Shown piece after piece: positions 1 to 7,255 of a DNA stretch of 10,576 nucleotides (position 1 is the first letter of the stretch; every line of letters starts with the position of its first letter). The DNA is taken from positions 1 through 10,576 of the forward strand of contig CAZJYI010000261.1 of NCBI GenBank assembly GCA_964550025.1, read 5' to 3'. Both the position numbers and the translations under genes were made by a program. Under the pieces are notes generated by a model. The model searched no databases, had not been told where the DNA came from, and saw only the letters and a program-made list of their open reading frames with translations. The stretch comes from CAZJYI01 sp964550025 (lineage in GTDB: Bacteria > Verrucomicrobiota > Kiritimatiellia > UBA8416 > CAYOBW01).

Positions 1-2828
1 TGCACCCCTACACCAACTGGGCCACGGCGGCGACCGTGATTCAGGATGCGGTGGATGCAGCGAGCGCGGGGGATACTGTGCTGGTGACGAATGGGGTGTA
101 TGGCCCCATCTCAACGGCGAACAGAGCGATCACAGTTCAGGGTGTCAACGGTGTGGCGTCAACGATCATCGACGGTGCCGGCAGCAACCGATGTGCCTCG
201 ATCGGTGGTCCCGCGAGCGATCCGAAAACGGTTTTGATCGGGTTGACACTCAGGAACGGCAAGGCCTCGATCGGAGGCGGGGTTCATGGCGGGATGCTCA
301 GGCATTGCAGGCTCTCAGGCAACTCCGCCTCTTTCGAAGGGGGCGGGGCATACAACAGCACGCTCAACAGCTGTGTCCTTGTCGGCAACTATGGCTTTGC
401 CGCCGGAGGCGGAGCTGGCTCTTCCCGGCTCAACACCTGCATCGTCTTCGGCAACGACGGTTTCGAGGGCGGGGGGGCGCACTTCAGTGCACTTCGGAAT
501 TGCGCCGTGTATGGGAATACCGCCTTTAGCGGCGGAGGTGTGTGGAGCGGTTCGCTGAGCAGTTGCACTGTCTACGGCAATCTGGCCTACGGTCTCGGGG
601 GAGGAGCGGATGCCGGCCCGGAGGTGTACAACAGCATCCTCTGGAACAACTCCGCGCCTGACAGCCCTAACTGGCGTAGTGGTACGTTTCGCCATAGCTG
701 CACGACCCCCCTTCCGCCTGGAGAGGGCAACATCAGTCATGATCCACTTCTGGCCAGCGCCACGCATCTGAGCAGTGCGTCGCCTTGCATAGGCGGAGGA
801 GACACGTCTTCCGTTGGCGGTGAGGACATCGACGGAGAGCTGTGGTCCAGTCCGCCGTCAATGGGCTGCGATGAATACGTGAGCGGCGCTGTGACTGGAG
901 AACTGAGCACTGCCATCCGAGCACAGAACACGACGCTGGCAGTTGGCTTTGAGTCTGAGTTCAAAGCTGACATCGACGGTCGAGCCACGGGTAGCCATTG
1001 GGAGTTTTGGGAGGGGACCGTCATAAGCAACCGCCCGTATGCCCGACATGCCTGGTCGACACCGGGAGACCACGTTGTCACCCTGATGGCGTTCAACGAG
1101 AGTTACCCGGAGGGTGTGTCGGCCTCTGTTGTGGTCACGGTGTTGCCGCGACCGGTACACTACGTCGATCTTGAGAACACTGGTCCGGTTGCTCCTTTCC
1201 TGTCATGGGATACCGCCGCCACATCGATACAGGCGGCAGTGGATGCTGCCACCGTGCCGGGGGCTCTGGTTCTCGCAACCAACGGGGTTTACGAGAGCGG
1301 TGGGCGCGCTGTCTCCGGTTCGATGACCAACCGTATTGCGATTGACAAGCCGATAACTGTGCGTAGCGTGAGTGGACCAGGCGTGACGACGCTCAGGGGC
1401 AGAGGCCCCCTCGGAGACGGGGCTGTACGATGCGCGTACGTGGGGACGAATGCTATGCTAGCGGGGTTCACGTTGACCGGTGGCCACACTAGAACGTACG
1501 GCGACTGGGACAATCGCACCGAAGACAGCGGGGGGGGAGCATATTGCGAGATCGGTGCCAGGATAGCCAATTGTGTCATCACCGCCAACTCCGCCGCCTA
1601 CCGCGGTGGTGGCGTGCGTGGCGGAATGCTCAGTGACTGCACACTGTCCGGGAACTCGGCTGAGGGAGATGGGGGCGGAGCAGCGTTTGCGATACTGAGC
1701 CGATGCAGTCTCATCGGGAACTCCGCGCTGGGTCAAGGCAATGGCGGCGGCGTAGCCTTCTGCACACTGGAGGCCGGCATTCTGCGCGACAATGCTTCTG
1801 AAGAGGGTGGCGGGGCATACTCGAGCACGCTGCGTAACTGTCTCCTGCACGGCAACTCGGCATTGCGACGGGGGGGAGGAGCGTATGTGAGCCGACTTCA
1901 GTGGTGTACGCTCTGTGGCAACTCCTCGCTGGAAGGTGGAGGAACATATGCCTGTACGGTCGGTGGTTGCATCGCATGGGATAACCACGCAGAGGATGGG
2001 CCGAATTGGTTCTTGGGCACAAACGACTACTGTTGCACGACCCCACTTCCGGGGGGAATCGGGAACGTCACGAATGCGCCGCTGTTCGCGGATGCCGTGC
2101 GAACGAACTTCCGCTTGTCCGCGGAGTCCCTCTGTATTGACGCGGGGCCTAACGCCCCATGGATGTTCGATGCAACCGATGTCGACGGGAACCGCCGCAT
2201 TTTCAACGGCACGGTGGATATGGGGGCACACGAGTTCACGATGCACACTCGTGTGCACTGCATGTTCGGGGGGGCATACAGCCCCGCGACGGTTCAGCAA
2301 TGTGTACTCCTCGCCAGCAACGGGGACCTGCCGACCAACGCACCCTACGCACCCGATGCACTGGTGGTCGCAGCCGTTCCCTCCAACTCCACTGACTGGA
2401 TTCTGCTTGAGTTGCAGAAGACCAACGACTTCAAGATAGTTGCGAGCAGAAGCGTTCTCCTCCGCTCTGACGGCAAGGTCCTCAACACAAAGGGCGGCAA
2501 AGACGTTCGCCTCGAATGCTCCCCCGGCCACTACTACCTCGTCACGAAGCACCGCAACCATCTGACGGCCATGTCAGCCCAACCCATTGCCTATACCAAC
2601 AGCGGGGTAGTTGCCTACGACTTCACCACCGGCCCGGACAAGTATTACGGCGGTACCAACGCCTGTGTTCAACTGAGCAGCAACCTCTGGGGCATGATCG
2701 CCGGCGACGCCGACGGCGACGGCAAAATCACCTGGGTGGATCGCACCATCGTCTCCAACCAACTCGGCATGACGGGTTACCTTCAGGGCGACCTGAACCT
2801 GGACGGGAAGGTGGATGGGAAGGACTGA
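1..2828 (+). CDS. Secreted right-handed beta-helix protein with dockerin-like C-terminus (5' partial)
   Basis: The open frame runs in from the left edge (first full codon at 3) and stops at TGA 2826-2828. Its first residues (HPYTNW, then VIQDAVDAASAGDTVLV) match residues about 43 onward of the full-length paralogue at 3825, so probably only some 40 N-terminal residues including the signal peptide are missing. Order: beta-helix block with about six ~22-residue rungs of the form GGG..(hydrophobic)..C..GN.A (276-640); closing motif ending in MGCDEY; a degenerate PKD-like domain (about 885-1150) in which the usual WDFGDG reads WEFWEG; a second beta-helix block with about seven rungs (1530-2030) ending in VDMGAHEF; a C-terminal beta-rich domain (about 2240-2690); and a dockerin-like tail with two calcium-loop motifs, DADGDGKIT and DLNLDGKVDGKD. 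Such proteins are normally exported and may bind or cleave carbohydrate, but no catalytic residues can be assigned. It is a tandem paralogue of the gene at 3825. Function beyond extracellular or surface location is unknown. Confidence 0.93.
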   Translation, partial: HPYTNWATAATVIQDAVDAASAGDTVLVTNGVYGPISTANRAITVQGVNGVASTIIDGAGSNRCASIGGPASDPKTVLIGLTLRNGKASIGGGVHGGMLRHCRLSGNSASFEGGGAYNSTLNSCVLVGNYGFAAGGGAGSSRLNTCIVFGNDGFEGGGAHFSALRNCAVYGNTAFSGGGVWSGSLSSCTVYGNLAYGLGGGADAGPEVYNSILWNNSAPDSPNWRSGTFRHSCTTPLPPGEGNISHDPLLASATHLSSASPCIGGGDTSSVGGEDIDGELWSSPPSMGCDEYVSGAVTGELSTAIRAQNTTLAVGFESEFKADIDGRATGSHWEFWEGTVISNRPYARHAWSTPGDHVVTLMAFNESYPEGVSASVVVTVLPRPVHYVDLENTGPVAPFLSWDTAATSIQAAVDAATVPGALVLATNGVYESGGRAVSGSMTNRIAIDKPITVRSVSGPGVTTLRGRGPLGDGAVRCAYVGTNAMLAGFTLTGGHTRTYGDWDNRTEDSGGGAYCEIGARIANCVITANSAAYRGGGVRGGMLSDCTLSGNSAEGDGGGAAFAILSRCSLIGNSALGQGNGGGVAFCTLEAGILRDNASEEGGGAYSSTLRNCLLHGNSALRRGGGAYVSRLQWCTLCGNSSLEGGGTYACTVGGCIAWDNHAEDGPNWFLGTNDYCCTTPLPGGIGNVTNAPLFADAVRTNFRLSAESLCIDAGPNAPWMFDATDVDGNRRIFNGTVDMGAHEFTMHTRVHCMFGGAYSPATVQQCVLLASNGDLPTNAPYAPDALVVAAVPSNSTDWILLELQKTNDFKIVASRSVLLRSDGKVLNTKGGKDVRLECSPGHYYLVTKHRNHLTAMSAQPIAYTNSGVVAYDFTTGPDKYYGGTNACVQLSSNLWGMIAGDADGDGKITWVDRTIVSNQLGMTGYLQGDLNLDGKVDGKD

Positions 2829-2836
2829 GGTCTGCC

Positions 2837-2881
2837 CGCACCGGCACTATCCGGTACGGATGACGTCGGTGCTGATGCGGG
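2837..2881. terminator. Stem-loop just downstream of the first beta-helix gene
   Basis: Nine bases after the stop codon, 2837-2848 pairs with 2870-2881 (CCGCACCGGCAC against GTGCTGATGCGG; one C-A mismatch and one G-T wobble). A second perfect hairpin sits inside (ATCCG at 2850-2854, GTA loop, CGGAT at 2858-2862). No T-run follows, so it is not a standard intrinsic terminator. It may protect the mRNA 3' end or help Rho-dependent ending. Confidence 0.4.
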
Positions 2882-2921
2882 CGGTGGCCGGGGGAGATCT
2901 TGTCGAGGGTCGGAGATGTCA

Positions 2922-2968
2922 GGGTCGCACTACGGTAATGTGTTGCAGTGCTACGGGATGATGGTCCA
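2922..2968 (+). repeat. Dispersed repeat family B, copy 1
   Basis: This stretch, starting GGGTCGCACTACGGTAA, aligns with 8672-8714 with small gaps, at roughly three quarters identity by eye. The most conserved part is the first 17 bases. The same leading motif recurs inverted at 9046-9065. It lies between the first beta-helix gene and the 223-aa gene. It may be one end of a short non-coding element; no coding frame fits it. Confidence 0.5.
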
Positions 2969-3028
2969 GGATGAACCGTAGATGTGCTTGGCGACGCGCT
3001 ACCGCGAACGCCGACCTAAGGCGATGGT

Positions 3029-3035
3029 AGGGGAG
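3029..3035 (+). promoter_or_regulatory. Shine-Dalgarno site for the 223-aa gene
   Basis: AGGGGAG lies 7 bases before the ATG at 3043. It is the clearest ribosome binding site in the window and decides both the start and the strand of this gene against a long open frame on the opposite strand (3145-3867). Confidence 0.65.
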
Positions 3036-3042
3036 ATCAGAG

Positions 3043-3714
3043 ATGAACGTGAAGACCAACGCTCCGGAAGTGAACAAGTGCAGCAGGCCGTCTTTCATGG
3101 GGCACGAGGAACTTGCATTGCCCATGGACTTGCACAGCGACGCTTTACCGCCTGGCGCGGAGTGCCCCCTTGGGGTCCTTCAGCCAATGTTGGCCGATCA
3201 TCTTCGGCCGAACGACATGTCGGACACGGCTGTCTCCGGTTACATGGCAGGCTGTGGCGCAAAAGGGGTCGATCTGGAGACGATTTTCATAGGGGAAGAC
3301 CCGGGGCGGTGGACTCGCGCTCCTGCCATAGTGTCTCAGCTTCACGACTTGGGCCTGCGGTATGCCTTCTTCATGGAACGAAGCGCGGCGCCGCTCCAGG
3401 ACGGATATATCCATAGATGCAGGTTCATCTCCCGCGGCAAGCTGCACGATTTCTTCCCCGGGGCGGATCTGGATGCCGAAACAGCACAGGAAGTAGCGGC
3501 GCCCGACGTCCTGGCGGCTTTCCTGGGTCGGGTCGGTATCGGCATCATGTGCTACGAGGAAGGTGTCGAGAAGTGTTACGGCGACTACTACCGCTCCCGT
3601 GAACGCTCCGAGAGGTACGGAGATACGGAGCAGTACGCGATCGGCTACGCAATATGGTTGGAGCAGGAGGGAGTGATCAGGGCATGGACTCGAGTGACCT
3701 ACTCTCCACAATAG
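3043..3714 (+). CDS. Hypothetical protein, 223 aa
   Basis: I do not recognise this protein. It starts at an ATG with a good Shine-Dalgarno site and ends at TAG 3712-3714. Composition is that of an ordinary soluble protein: mixed charge, short hydrophobic stretches, no signal peptide and no membrane span. It is somewhat rich in cysteine and aromatic residues. Possible core strands are ETIFIGEDPGRW and LRYAFFMERS, followed by an acidic helix region (DLDAETAQEVAAPDVLAAFL) and a C-terminal half rich in Tyr and Arg (CYGDYYRSRERSERYGD). It sits alone between two paralogous beta-helix genes, with a 110-bp gap to the next start, so it may be an insertion between duplicated copies or a cytoplasmic companion. 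A 240-aa frame on the opposite strand has atypical composition and no ribosome site, and is taken as a shadow. Existence is fairly likely; function is not assignable. Confidence 0.72.
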   Translation: MNVKTNAPEVNKCSRPSFMGHEELALPMDLHSDALPPGAECPLGVLQPMLADHLRPNDMSDTAVSGYMAGCGAKGVDLETIFIGEDPGRWTRAPAIVSQLHDLGLRYAFFMERSAAPLQDGYIHRCRFISRGKLHDFFPGADLDAETAQEVAAPDVLAAFLGRVGIGIMCYEEGVEKCYGDYYRSRERSERYGDTEQYAIGYAIWLEQEGVIRAWTRVTYSPQ

Positions 3715-3735
3715 TGCCCCGCCGGCGTGGCCGGG

Positions 3736-3748
3736 GTCAGAGTCTGAC
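3736..3748. repeat. Short perfect palindrome in the spacer before the second beta-helix gene
   Basis: GTCAGA at 3736-3741 and TCTGAC at 3743-3748 are perfect inverted 6-mers around a single G, immediately after a GC-rich CCCCG/CGGGG motif (3716-3735). Together they could form a terminator-like structure after the 223-aa gene or an operator for the gene at 3825. No T-run follows and no clear -10 or -35 pair is visible. Confidence 0.3.
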
Positions 3749-3824
3749 GCCATCCGTTCTATGCATCTTGCGCAGAAGATGGGGCGCGAGCTGTTGGAAA
3801 CGAACGTGAGTAGACTGGTGCAGA

Positions 3825-6800
3825 ATGGCGAAGATATTCCGTCATCTTGAGTCGCGCCTGGCGACACTTCTCGCCCTGCTCCCGCTTTGCGTGTGCCTTC
3901 CTACTCGCGCCGATACCCACTACGTTAACGTCAGCAACGCTGTCCCTGTACATCCCTACACGAATTGGGTGATGGCAGCGACCGTGATACAGGATGCCGT
4001 GGATGCGGCGAGCGCGGGAGATACCGTGCTGGTGATGAATGGTGTCTACAGCCATGGCGGGCGAGTCGAGTCCGGCTACGGCCTCACCAATCGCGTATTG
4101 ATCGACAAGCCGTTGACGGTCCAAAGCGTCAATGGGCCGAGCGTGACGATCATAGCAGGGCAGGGCCCGCTGGGTGACCGTGCCGTACGCTGCGCACACT
4201 TGACAGGCGGCTCTGTCTTGGCCGGGTTCACTCTTTCAGGCGGTCACACCGCATCGAACCCGCGAGACGAAGTCCACGAGGGGAGTGGGGGAGGCGTCTG
4301 GTGCGACGACACCGCGATGGTCTCTAATTGTATCATTGAGGGGAATTCGGCTCAGAACCACGGGGCAGGAACGTACCGGGGGACGATTGCGGACTGTGTT
4401 ATCAGGGGTAACTACGCCGTGAACAGCGGCGGGGGGACGTGTGATGGAACGATTGAGCGATGTACCGTTGTCAGCAACTCGGCCTACTCCGGAGGCGGTT
4501 CCTATCGAGGGACACTCACAGGCTGCAGGATCATGCGAAACACGGCACGTGGCATACCCCCTGTGTATGCGGGGGGCGGCGGAGGTGTCTTCCAGACGCG
4601 AAGCCTGGGGTGCCTGATCGCGGAGAACAGCGCGCCATACGGCGGTGGCGCCTGGGCGGGCACGCTCAACAACTGCACTGTAGTTGGTAATGTGGCCGCC
4701 TACAGCGGTGGGGGGACCTCGTACGGAACGATCAAGAACTGCATTTTATACTACAATTCTGCCGAAAGCGGTGACGACAACCACTATAGCGACAACAGCA
4801 TCACCTACAGCTGCACCACACCGAGTCCCGGGGGAGGATCGAACATCACCAACAATCCAGGTATTCTGGGGATCAGGAACCCTCATCTAACGGAGACATC
4901 GCCGTGCATCGGAACGGGAGTGGGTGGCGGGGCGAACGCGGCCGGAGTAGATATTGACGGGGACCCCTATCCGGCGACGGGTGGGAGAGACATCGGGTGC
5001 GACCAGTACGTTGCGAGCAGCGCAACAGGCGCTCTGACAGTTGTCTTCTCCGTGTCCATCACGAACGCCCTCGCGAACAGGGCCATCACATTCCAGTCTG
5101 AGATAGGAGGTAGAGCGGCCGGCTACGCATGGGACTTTGGCGATGGTTCTGACCCCGTTTTCGGAGAAATGGTCACGACGCATGCCTATGCGGAGGCGGG
5201 AACGTATGAAGTGACCCTGTCAGCGTGGAACTCGAGCGGATCGCGGTCAACCGGCACGGTCGTCCGGGTTGTCAGAGAGTCCACGACCTTCGTGAGTCTG
5301 GGGGGCAGCAATCTGCCTCCCTACACAAACTGGCAAACGGCAGCCAGGAGCATCCAAGACGCCATATCAGCGAATGTGATTCCCGGTGGAGTCGTGCTCG
5401 TGAGCAATGGCGTCTACGACACCGGGGGAGTTGTCGAACCTGGCTACGGCCTCACCAATCGCGTGTTGGTCGACAGACCGTTGACCGTTCGAAGCGTCAA
5501 TGGCCCGGGTGTGACGATCATAGCAGGGCAGGGCCCGCTGGGTGACGGTGCCGTACGCTGTGCACACTTGACGGGGGGCTGTGTCTTAGCCGGGTTCACT
5601 CTCTCAGGCGGTCATACGGCATCACATCCGCGAGACTTGGTTCACGAGCGGCGTGGTGGAGGCGTCTGGTGCGACGACACCGCAATGGTCTCCAATTGTA
5701 TCATCGAGGGCAATTCGTCCCAGGACCACGGGGCAGGAACGTATCAGGGGACGATTGTGGGCTGCCTCATCAGCGGCAACTATGCCGCAAACTACGGAGG
5801 GGGGTCGTGTGACGGAACGGTTGAGCGGTGTACCATTGTCAGCAACTCGGCTCACAGCGGAGGCGGTTCATATCTGGGCACACTCATCGGCTGCAGAATC
5901 TTCGGCAACACGGCGCGCGGCATACCCCCTTTGTATGCGGGGGTCGGCGGAGGTGTCTGCGAGGCGAAAATGTTGGGGTGCCTGATGGTGGAGAACCAGG
6001 CGACATATGGCGGTGGCGCCTGGGCGGGTACGCTCAACAACTGCACTGTGGTTGGCAACCATGCCGGCACATCGGGCGGCGGGGTCTACGGCGGGACGAT
6101 GCTGAACTCGATCGCATACTTCAACACGGCGCCCATTGACCGCAACCACACTTCTGTGAGCGAGTGCCACTACTCCTGCACCATCCCCCTATCCCCCGGA
6201 CCGGGCAATGTTGCCGAGGACCCCCTGTTGGTGAATCCCGCGTCCGGAGACTACCGCCTGTCCGCCATGTCGCCGTGCGTAGACGCCGGACATAACGTGG
6301 ATTGGGTATTCGATGCCGTTGACTTGGAAGGGAAACCGCGTTGTCTCAACGGTAACGTTGACATTGGAGCGTACGAGACTATCTTTCACGCCGTTCCGAG
6401 AGTATTGCTGCAGGGCGCTTGCGACGGCAATGACCATGGGAACACCATGACAGCCCTGTTGTCTGAGAGTGGCTTCCTCCCGCTGATGTCGCCATACCGC
6501 ACGAGTGCGCTGTTTCAGGATGCCGTTTCATCGAACGTGACAGACTGGGTGCATGTGGAACTTCGAGAGACGAATGGCAGTGTCGTCGTCAGTCAGAGTG
6601 CATTTGTGGACAGCCAGGGCAATCTGGTTTCTGGTACAGGCGAAGCCGGCATCGTGGCGGAAGTCTCACCCGGTGAGCGGCTCCACCTGCATGTTAAACA
6701 CCGTAACCACTTGGCTGTAGTGTCAGCGGTGCCGCTGGTCTTTACCAACACCGTTGTTACCTACGACTTCACACTTTCCGCTGACAGTCACCTTGGCGGC

Positions 6801-6974
6801 CCCGCTGCTTGCGTCCGGGTCGGCGGCAACCGGTGGGCGATGATCGCGGGAGATGCGAATGGCGATGGGAGGATAACACCTGTCGATCTGGCGATCGTGT
6901 CTAATTCACTTGGCAAGACCGGGTATCTCTCGGCTGACCTGAACCTGGACGGGAAGGTGGATGGGAAGGATTGA
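3825..6974 (+). CDS. Secreted beta-helix / PKD / dockerin-like protein, 1049 aa
   Basis: The ATG at 3825 is the first start after an in-frame stop at 3807-3809; no strong Shine-Dalgarno is seen. Residues 1-29 form a Sec signal peptide: basic start MAKIFRHLESR, hydrophobic core LATLLALLPLCVCLP, cleavage after TRA. The first beta-helix block (about 154-312) has seven rungs with GGG..C..N.A spacing; a closing motif ends in DIGCDQY. A well-formed PKD domain (about 402-483) has WDFGDG and HAYAEAGTYEVTL. The second beta-helix block (about 610-762) is a duplicate of the first and closes with VDIGAYE. A C-terminal beta-rich domain (about 853-985) contains TDWVHVEL and VKHRNHLAVVSA. The tail (about 1007-1049) has two calcium-loop motifs, DANGDGRIT and DLNLDGKVDGKD, as in type I dockerins or related sorting tails. 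The protein is presumably exported and calcium-binding. Substrate and enzymatic activity are unknown; no polysaccharide-lyase catalytic set could be assigned. Confidence 0.95.
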   Translation: MAKIFRHLESRLATLLALLPLCVCLPTRADTHYVNVSNAVPVHPYTNWVMAATVIQDAVDAASAGDTVLVMNGVYSHGGRVESGYGLTNRVLIDKPLTVQSVNGPSVTIIAGQGPLGDRAVRCAHLTGGSVLAGFTLSGGHTASNPRDEVHEGSGGGVWCDDTAMVSNCIIEGNSAQNHGAGTYRGTIADCVIRGNYAVNSGGGTCDGTIERCTVVSNSAYSGGGSYRGTLTGCRIMRNTARGIPPVYAGGGGGVFQTRSLGCLIAENSAPYGGGAWAGTLNNCTVVGNVAAYSGGGTSYGTIKNCILYYNSAESGDDNHYSDNSITYSCTTPSPGGGSNITNNPGILGIRNPHLTETSPCIGTGVGGGANAAGVDIDGDPYPATGGRDIGCDQYVASSATGALTVVFSVSITNALANRAITFQSEIGGRAAGYAWDFGDGSDPVFGEMVTTHAYAEAGTYEVTLSAWNSSGSRSTGTVVRVVRESTTFVSLGGSNLPPYTNWQTAARSIQDAISANVIPGGVVLVSNGVYDTGGVVEPGYGLTNRVLVDRPLTVRSVNGPGVTIIAGQGPLGDGAVRCAHLTGGCVLAGFTLSGGHTASHPRDLVHERRGGGVWCDDTAMVSNCIIEGNSSQDHGAGTYQGTIVGCLISGNYAANYGGGSCDGTVERCTIVSNSAHSGGGSYLGTLIGCRIFGNTARGIPPLYAGVGGGVCEAKMLGCLMVENQATYGGGAWAGTLNNCTVVGNHAGTSGGGVYGGTMLNSIAYFNTAPIDRNHTSVSECHYSCTIPLSPGPGNVAEDPLLVNPASGDYRLSAMSPCVDAGHNVDWVFDAVDLEGKPRCLNGNVDIGAYETIFHAVPRVLLQGACDGNDHGNTMTALLSESGFLPLMSPYRTSALFQDAVSSNVTDWVHVELRETNGSVVVSQSAFVDSQGNLVSGTGEAGIVAEVSPGERLHLHVKHRNHLAVVSAVPLVFTNTVVTYDFTLSADSHLGGPAACVRVGGNRWAMIAGDANGDGRITPVDLAIVSNSLGKTGYLSADLNLDGKVDGKD
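4026..4710 (+). repeat. Internal duplication in the 1049-aa gene, unit 1
   Basis: This matches 5394-6078 at a constant offset of 1368 bases (456 codons) with no net insertion or deletion; the offset is the same at 4153/5521 and 4641/6009. Over a hand-compared stretch of 126 bases (4080-4205) about 90% are identical. It encodes the N-terminal part and most rungs of the first beta-helix block. Confidence 0.9.
5394..6078 (+). repeat. Internal duplication in the 1049-aa gene, unit 2
   Basis: Second copy of the 4026-4710 unit. Both keep marker peptides such as RVLIDKPLTV/RVLVDRPLTV, IIAGQGPLGD and GGGAWAGTLNNCTVVGN. Sequence beyond about 6078 diverges from the equivalent part of unit 1. Confidence 0.9.
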
Positions 6975-7071
6975 TGGCGATCTGCACCGGGCTAAGCGAG
7001 TCTGGAACTGAAGGCGAGAACGCGAACGGTTGAACGTTAAGTCCTATATCCAGGCTCGACCCCGACTCCCC
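6969..7071 (+). repeat. Dispersed repeat family A, copy 1
   Basis: This aligns without gaps to 9197-9299 (offset 2228) with 14 differences in 103 bases, about 86% identity. Positions 6995-7033 are a perfect 39-base match. The copy begins inside the stop-codon region of the 1049-aa gene. It can fold: GGGCTAAGCG (6989-6998) with CGTTAAGTCC (7035-7044), then AACTG (7006-7010) with CGGTT (7027-7031), then GCG-AGAA-CGC (7014-7023). It may serve as a 3' structure for the upstream gene, as a recombination site, or both. Confidence 0.85.
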
Positions 7072-7255
7072 CCGATCACGCAGGGAGAACAGGAGCAGAC
7101 ACTGTGCGCAAGGCTCAGGCAGACGGTGGGCGTGCTGTCTGATGCCCGCGCTACTGATGAACAGATTGAAAAACGGTGCCAGCGCACAAAACAACCGGAT
7201 AAAATATGCATTTCTGTATTGCATCTTCCCGGACTTTTCTTCATGATGACGAACC

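Noticed and set aside
2242..2257. Perfect 16-bp palindrome TGCACAC-TC-GTGTGCA within coding sequence.
   Set aside because: It lies inside the coding region of the first beta-helix gene with no regulatory context; probably chance.
1458..2561. 367-codon open frame on the minus strand.
   Set aside because: Antisense shadow of the GGG-rich beta-helix repeats, caused by high GC and codon bias of the real gene.
3145..3867. Long open frame on the minus strand opposite the 223-aa gene.
   Set aside because: No ribosome site, atypical composition, and it overlaps the better-supported plus-strand gene and the start of the 1049-aa gene.
7166..7205. Possible promoter for the ATPase gene (TTGAAA at 7166, TAAAAT at 7200).
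   Set aside because: Spacing of 28 bases is too long for a standard sigma-70 promoter.
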